Made by a program: the position numbers and the translations under genes
Shown: one piece after another, positions 16,801 to 20,463 of the stretch
Layout of the letters: every line of letters starts with the position of its first letter
How positions within the stretch are numbered: the stretch's first letter is position 1
Notes under the pieces: generated by a model
Database searches by the model: none
Seen by the model: the letters and a program-made list of their open reading frames with translations, nothing else
What the model was told of the DNA's origin: nothing
Assembly (NCBI GenBank): GCA_026388185.1
Contig: JAPLKG010000009.1
Location: 1 to 20,463, forward strand
Source: Candidatus Eisenbacteria bacterium
GTDB taxonomy: Bacteria > Eisenbacteria > RBG-16-71-46 > JAFGJU01
DNA: 20,463 bases
Direction: 5' to 3'

Positions 16801-19800
16801 ACAACCTCCACAGAATGTGCTCCTATCTCCATCGATGCGGGGACCTGAGCCTCGGCAAAGTGGACCACAGTCTCGCCGGCGCCGCTCAAGAGCGTGGGTG
16901 TCGAGAGACGCGCCACGTACTCCGACCCTGGCGCTCCGAATCTCATGTAGGTCAGGGACGTGTCCAGCTCCACCGAAACCGTTCCGGAATTGGCTATCGC
17001 CATCGAGAATGAGTGCGCCTGCCCCAGGGAAACACTCGCCCTCGTCAAGCTTTCGTCCACGTAAGAAAGAGCTGCACGACTCTGAACAAGCCACGTGGCA
17101 GTGCTGTCAGCATGAGTGCCGTTGACGTCAACTCCGCCGGACACGCCGCTTGCGAAACCGTCAATGGTACAGGGGCCGAGAGGGGCATACTCGTCCACGT
17201 CAACGAGGAACGAGAAGACTCGCGTCTCGCCGCCCGCCAGAATGTGAGGCAAAACGGGCGAGGAAAGCGAGTAACTGTGCCCCACGCTCGAGAACGTCAG
17301 GCCTATCGCCGTCACTTGAAGCGGAATGCTTCCCTCGTTCTCGACGGTCATTTCCAGCTCTGTGTCCAGGTCTCCACGGGTCACGCTGGATCTTGCAGAG
17401 ATCGTGCGAACGCGCATCGCGACCACGTTGACGGTGTTGGCCCCCGCCTGGAGACCCTGTAAGAAGGAATTTCCACGGCCGTCTCTCCCCGAAAGGCTCA
17501 AGATCGGCGAGTAGGAACCTGGATCGAGTTGATCGGGCACACTGACCGAGTCAAACGCGAGGCGCGCCCGCGTCCCCGCAAGAACCACGACCGTGTCGGA
17601 GAGGGTTGCGACGTAGCTGCCGTCGTTTCCGTCGTTGAACCCGAACGTAGAGGAAGGAGACAGGTAGACCCTGCCCCCACCCGTGTTTTCAAGCTCAAGC
17701 TCAAACGAGACCTTTTGGCCGTCGTTTACAACACCGGGAGAAACGGAACCGGCCACGTAGCGAAGGTAGGGCGAGTCGAGAAGAACGATGGTTTTGAGCC
17801 CGCTGGCGGTCCCTTCAATAGAGGCTGCACGTACGGTGTCGCTGCCGGCCACGGTGCCCGCCCTCAAGGCAAACGACACTTTGCCGTCCGCCGACGTCGA
17901 GAGTTGAATCCCGGAGACGCTCGTGTCCGCGTCAGGCGCCACAATCTGACAGAGACTGGCTGCCACCGTGACCTTGACCCCGGAGCCCACGTTGTTTCCG
18001 TAACCATCCGCGAGGGGCCCCGCACTTACAATTGTGGACACTTCCCCATTCGCGGTCAGAGTGTCCTCTAGAGAAGCGACGGTGATCGTGCCGGCGGGAA
18101 GAGCCGGCGTGACAGTGATGTTGCTCTTCGATGCGCTTATGAGAATCCCTTGAACGTCTTCTGCAAGAAGGCCGAGGTTTCCGGCCGTGGTGTCTGTAAG
18201 TTTCAGCCTTGACTGCGAAGAGCCCGAGACGAGTCGCAAGGAGTCCTCGGCAGTTGCGGACCACGCCGAACCGCCGTCCGTGGATATTCTTGCACTCGGC
18301 GAGGAGGCCCTGATCCTGACGAGGCTTGTGTCCGATGTGTCGAGGTTCCCGAAACTATCCTTGGCGTCTACCGAGAGCGAAAGCACGGCTCCGGCGGTGT
18401 CCATCACCGCCTGCGCGGGGAGTATTTCGAGAGACGTCGCTCCCGCCGGAGTTGAAGTGACGAAAATGTCGGACACCGACTGGTGATTCACGGTGGAACA
18501 GTATGCGTCGATCGTGTCACCGAGAGCCGACGCCTGTGGAGCACGATAGAGGACCGTGACGAGACCCGAATTGTCGGTAGCGCCCGTCTGAATGGAAACG
18601 CCGCCCGAAGTGTTGTTCGAGTTCGCCGGGTCGTCATCCAGAGAGCCGTCGGCTGCGTCCTTTATGACGACGCTCACGAGTTCGCCGGGACAAGAGCCTC
18701 CAAAAGCGTCTCTCACCGTGGCGCTGATGACTTGGGTCCCTGCGGCGTTCACATAAAATGCCCCGGGGGGATACAACTCGATGCTGGCCGCGGCTCCGGC
18801 CGTTACCTCTATTCCCTCGACGAAACCGTCTATCTGAGCGTCGGAGGTATCGCCGGCTGATATCGTGTGAGTACCGACCGTAGTAAGACGTACCCCGGCA
18901 GAGAAAACGTGAAGCCCGGCGTCAGTGGGCGCAAAACCGTAATCGACAGGAAGCACCGTCGCACTGCCAGTGTCGGACGAAGCAAAACCTACTACGCCTG
19001 TGTATCCGGTGGCCCTGTTCCCGTACTCATCCTTCGCCTCCACTTCGAGGTCGAGCCAGTCTCCGGCAGCCACAGACATTGAAGAGGCTCTGACAATCAG
19101 GGAATCGCAGGACTCCGGAACCACCGTTATGCCGCTCTGGGTACCAGTCACCGAAGGCTCTGACACATCGAAAGCGCTCACGGACTGCTCTCCAGAGAGC
19201 GTAAGCTTCACAGACAGCGGAAAGACGTGTCGCCCGCTGTCAGGCAGAACAAAGGTGTAGTCAGGCGGAAGAACGGTCTCGGGGTTGCCGTCGCTGCTCG
19301 AAAACGCGATTGTCCCATCGTAGTCGGGCACCCTGTTCCCAAACCTGTCTCTCACCTCAACGACAACGTCGCTCGAAGTTCCGGCAACGACAGGATCCGA
19401 GACGCTGGACACAATAAGGGTATCTTCTACGGAATAATGAATCGACACTTGTGCCGTGGCGGCCGGAAGCGCCGGCGCGTTAGTGTCGACGTCCATCACC
19501 GTGAGCTGTGACTCGACGGGCCTGGTGTCAACGTAATCGAAGGAAATCTGCGAACTATCTGCCGCCATCACCTTCTCGAATATCTCAACGCTCCCGCCCG
19601 TTTCCCTGAACTCTCCCGAGGCGGAATTCGTCCAAAGGTAGAGAGTCTGCGGAAGAGACGCTGGCGAAACGTTGCCAAAGGAATCCTTTATCGTAAGCGT
19701 GAAGGTACCTTGCGTGCCGGCCTCGAGGAACAAGCTGTCCGGGACAACGACAAGGACGGAAGGACTTCCGGGACCGACCTGGATGCCGGATACAATACCG

Positions 19801-20463
19801 TCTATCTGAGCGTCGGAGGTGTCGCCGGCTGATATCGTGTGAGTACCGACCGTAGTGAGACGTACCCCGGCAGAGAAAACGTGAAGCCCGGCGTCAGTGG
19901 GTGCAAAACCGTAATCGACAGGAAGCACCGTCGCACTGCCAGTGTCGGACGAAGCAAAACCTACTACCCCTGTGTATCCGGTGGCCCTGTTCCCGTACTC
20001 ATCCTTCGCCTCCACTTCGAGGTCGAGCCAGTCTCCGGCAGCTACGGCCATTGAAGAGGCTGTGACGATCAAGGAGTCGCAATCCTGCGGAACCACAGTT
20101 ATGCCGCTCTGCGTACCAGTCACGGAAGGCTCTGACACATCGAAAGCGCTCACGGACTGCTCTCCAGAGAGCGTAAGCTTCACAGACAGCGGAAAAACGT
20201 GCCGCCCGCTGTCGGGCAGAACAAACGTGTAATCGGGCGGAAGAACGGTCTCGGGGTTGCCGTCGCTGCTCGAAAACTCGATTGTCCCATCGTAGTCAGG
20301 CACCCTGTTCCCAAACCTGTCTCTCACCTCAACGACAACGTCGCTCGAAGTTCCGGCAACGACAGGATCCGATACGCTGGACACAATAAGAGTATCCTCT
20401 ACGGAATAACGAATCGAAGCGTACGTCGTGACTGTGGGGAATGCCGGGGCATTTGTGTCAACG
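13806..20463 (-). CDS. Giant secreted surface protein with Ig-like and CARDB-like repeats and FlgD/T9SS-like C-terminal domain, 5' end outside window
   Basis: The frame is open through base 20463, so at least 2,218 residues are visible and the N-terminus is missing; GTG at 20384 is internal. From the visible N-terminal side: Ig-like domains of the invasin/filamin type (about 20463-17775), each with a VEVRDRFGNRV or VEAKDEYGNRA phrase, then about nine CARDB-like domains (about 17770-14650) opening with LRYV or LSYV phrases and containing VENTG or IANSG. Next is a less typical domain (about 14620-14110) and a C-terminal domain (about 14105-13809) with NYPNPFR, KVTIRIYTLDGKPV, LREILWDGKNGSG and NGVYICKL. 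That ending matches FlgD-type Ig domains and type A T9SS sorting domains. It is probably an extracellular filament or adhesin. No catalytic domain is seen. The stop overlaps the PorV-like gene by ATGA. Confidence 0.9.
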   Translation of the reverse strand, partial: VDTNAPAFPTVTTYASIRYSVEDTLIVSSVSDPVVAGTSSDVVVEVRDRFGNRVPDYDGTIEFSSSDGNPETVLPPDYTFVLPDSGRHVFPLSVKLTLSGEQSVSAFDVSEPSVTGTQSGITVVPQDCDSLIVTASSMAVAAGDWLDLEVEAKDEYGNRATGYTGVVGFASSDTGSATVLPVDYGFAPTDAGLHVFSAGVRLTTVGTHTISAGDTSDAQIDGIVSGIQVGPGSPSVLVVVPDSLFLEAGTQGTFTLTIKDSFGNVSPASLPQTLYLWTNSASGEFRETGGSVEIFEKVMAADSSQISFDYVDTRPVESQLTVMDVDTNAPALPAATAQVSIHYSVEDTLIVSSVSDPVVAGTSSDVVVEVRDRFGNRVPDYDGTIAFSSSDGNPETVLPPDYTFVLPDSGRHVFPLSVKLTLSGEQSVSAFDVSEPSVTGTQSGITVVPESCDSLIVRASSMSVAAGDWLDLEVEAKDEYGNRATGYTGVVGFASSDTGSATVLPVDYGFAPTDAGLHVFSAGVRLTTVGTHTISAGDTSDAQIDGFVEGIEVTAGAAASIELYPPGAFYVNAAGTQVISATVRDAFGGSCPGELVSVVIKDAADGSLDDDPANSNNTSGGVSIQTGATDNSGLVTVLYRAPQASALGDTIDAYCSTVNHQSVSDIFVTSTPAGATSLEILPAQAVMDTAGAVLSLSVDAKDSFGNLDTSDTSLVRIRASSPSARISTDGGSAWSATAEDSLRLVSGSSQSRLKLTDTTAGNLGLLAEDVQGILISASKSNITVTPALPAGTITVASLEDTLTANGEVSTIVSAGPLADGYGNNVGSGVKVTVAASLCQIVAPDADTSVSGIQLSTSADGKVSFALRAGTVAGSDTVRAASIEGTASGLKTIVLLDSPYLRYVAGSVSPGVVNDGQKVSFELELENTGGGRVYLSPSSTFGFNDGNDGSYVATLSDTVVVLAGTRARLAFDSVSVPDQLDPGSYSPILSLSGRDGRGNSFLQGLQAGANTVNVVAMRVRTISARSSVTRGDLDTELEMTVENEGSIPLQVTAIGLTFSSVGHSYSLSSPVLPHILAGGETRVFSFLVDVDEYAPLGPCTIDGFASGVSGGVDVNGTHADSTATWLVQSRAALSYVDESLTRASVSLGQAHSFSMAIANSGTVSVELDTSLTYMRFGAPGSEYVARLSTPTLLSGAGETVVHFAEAQVPASMEIGAHSVEVVLAGTENQAAFADTLSCDPQTVRVELPTVLEYVSISPETVSTGHSPSFNVVLANRGEAAARILPGTSLRFGTTPKFEAFFSESLLVESESLRTLTFPASEIDTSFATGPYNPELLVKIEENGIAEDSLITPGSSIVVQKRALLSWVASSLAPSRVTAGQVVGFSLEIENLGDAAALVEPTLCEIDIRDGAHEFVAAGLGAPVLIAPRESAVLQFVQDTLSPAMAAQSYGVELNLEGVENGFPLEARILSPQGELVVQSESSLRYVYDSLTPDVVAQEQTVSFSLRVENTGDATLFVADSSFLSLGTIIDTVDCSQGCDVPGHSTASLHFRSITLDSTAIAAGPHAVSLEFEGTDGNGFLFSQTLSTSPDSVLVNRPGDLRIYSTALDSPNAPRVNTSQAFVVDVEVENVGQEDALDVVVSLSSNGGSVIGGPVTAGVVQGESRKTLSIPVEAGTSGGAETFTAQIESSVGAISGKPLFVGVALDDTTSAIIELPALLSLSTSISEPSGATDNILSTQQNFKIRAIVANTGEGSVASGGTLGIAVPQGFNLLSPLVQSFEPGVAVEWSLVAPADPSDSEGFLVTMANVPLAINTGQAADTLNASRVFDASVVVKTNLSLQSAITAPADATDGSLHVSSRFTIVATVSNLGTAAPAASGKIAISLPAGYALAEGYTQEQDFSVGVPVRWDAIAPSETSPIQSISTYISVIPLDENTGAEAYVSTGTKDIAAYVEAKSMIADVPPLVEAPAQMAPGESSVWLMALRITNPQEIGEGSDIVLKALSFFVDGEDYARLANPSSVLSAVKLSRYSSPGILLGIASVSSTNPVRVELAPEADTLGPGESDTLLVMVDVSQYPGGTGLVLELEGDAAFEVVDVASGQAIGVVSSDNETFPRTFSAPSRWFTGVHNYPNPFRAGMESTRISYNLERDSKVTIRIYTLDGKPVFAKTFSEQESEGREGLREILWDGKNGSGDVVLNGVYICKLEAAGVNATFKIAVAK
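13809..14105 (-). other. FlgD-like / type IX-sorting-like C-terminal domain of the giant protein
   Basis: The last 99 codons. The pattern YPNPF, then TRISYNL, IRIYTLDG, WDGKN and NGVY is the one databases call FlgD_ig or T9SS type A sorting domain. Without the secretion genes in view the route of export is not proven. Confidence 0.75.
14650..17774 (-). repeat. About nine CARDB-like protein repeats within the giant gene
   Basis: Repeats of about 105-130 residues recognised by openings such as LRYVAGSVSPGVV, LSYVDESLTRASV, LSWVASSLAPSRV and LRYVYDSLTPDVV, and by VSFSLRVENTGDA-type strands. They are diverged at the DNA level, unlike the tandem copies upstream. Confidence 0.7.
18820..19491 (-). 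repeat. Direct repeat copy within giant gene (972-base period), downstream copy
   Basis: Pairs with 19792-20463 at a constant offset of 972 bases (324 codons). Several 60-base lines differ at only one to three positions, with a more divergent patch around 19081-19115 and toward 19440-19491. It encodes two Ig-like domains. The third Ig-like domain of the 324-codon period (about 19500-19790) is replaced by a diverged relative after this copy. Confidence 0.9.
19792..20463 (-). repeat. Direct repeat copy within giant gene (972-base period), upstream copy
   Basis: Partner of 18820-19491. The match continues to the window edge, so further copies may lie outside. The 26 codons before the internal GTG at 20384 (ending YSVEDTLI) repeat the sequence at the equivalent place one period downstream. 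Confidence 0.9.

Noticed and set aside
20382-20384. GTG at 20384 as the real start of the giant gene
   Set aside because: The frame continues without a stop to the window edge, and the preceding 26 codons repeat coding sequence found one period downstream, so the gene extends beyond the window.

Overview
All nine protein genes lie on the minus strand, so the window reads right to left as one almost gap-free block. It comes from a bacterial genome with GC in the high 50s (judged by eye). Signal peptides, outer-membrane beta-barrels with terminal aromatic residues and PorV/PorQ-like proteins indicate a double-membrane organism. Very large Ig/CARDB-type surface proteins with FlgD/type IX-secretion-like C-terminal domains point to an uncultured lineage of the broad FCB type (Bacteroidota relatives or candidate phyla such as Eisenbacteria or Latescibacteria). 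The phylum is inference and no marker gene is present. I see no tRNA, rRNA, CRISPR array or complete mobile element.

Upstream block (20463 down to 8434): the 3' part of a giant surface protein (more than 2,200 residues in view), a PorV-like barrel fused to TPRs, a membrane protein combining an RsbW-like kinase domain with a SpoIIE-type phosphatase, and a STAS anti-sigma-factor antagonist. Successive genes overlap by ATGA or are one base apart, so this looks like one operon joining a surface structure to a partner-switching signalling module.

A 315-base gap (8119-8433) follows, the only sizeable non-coding stretch. It holds three imperfect direct repeats at exactly 30-base spacing.

Downstream block (8118 down to 1): a membrane-anchored VWA protein, a secreted lamin-tail-domain protein, a small barrel-like exported protein, a barrel carrying a ComEA-type helix-hairpin-helix domain, and the start of a PLP aminotransferase that runs off the left edge. 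Gaps are 34 bases or less, and one junction is a GTGA overlap.

The most unusual content is in the signalling pair. The kinase/phosphatase ends in two DNA-binding domains of the type found at the N-terminus of IS481/IS3-like transposases and integrases, with no DDE catalytic core. The neighbouring STAS protein ends in a diverged copy of the second of these domains. This suggests a partner-switching system whose components may bind nucleic acid themselves. The 30-base repeat array next door is a speculative target.
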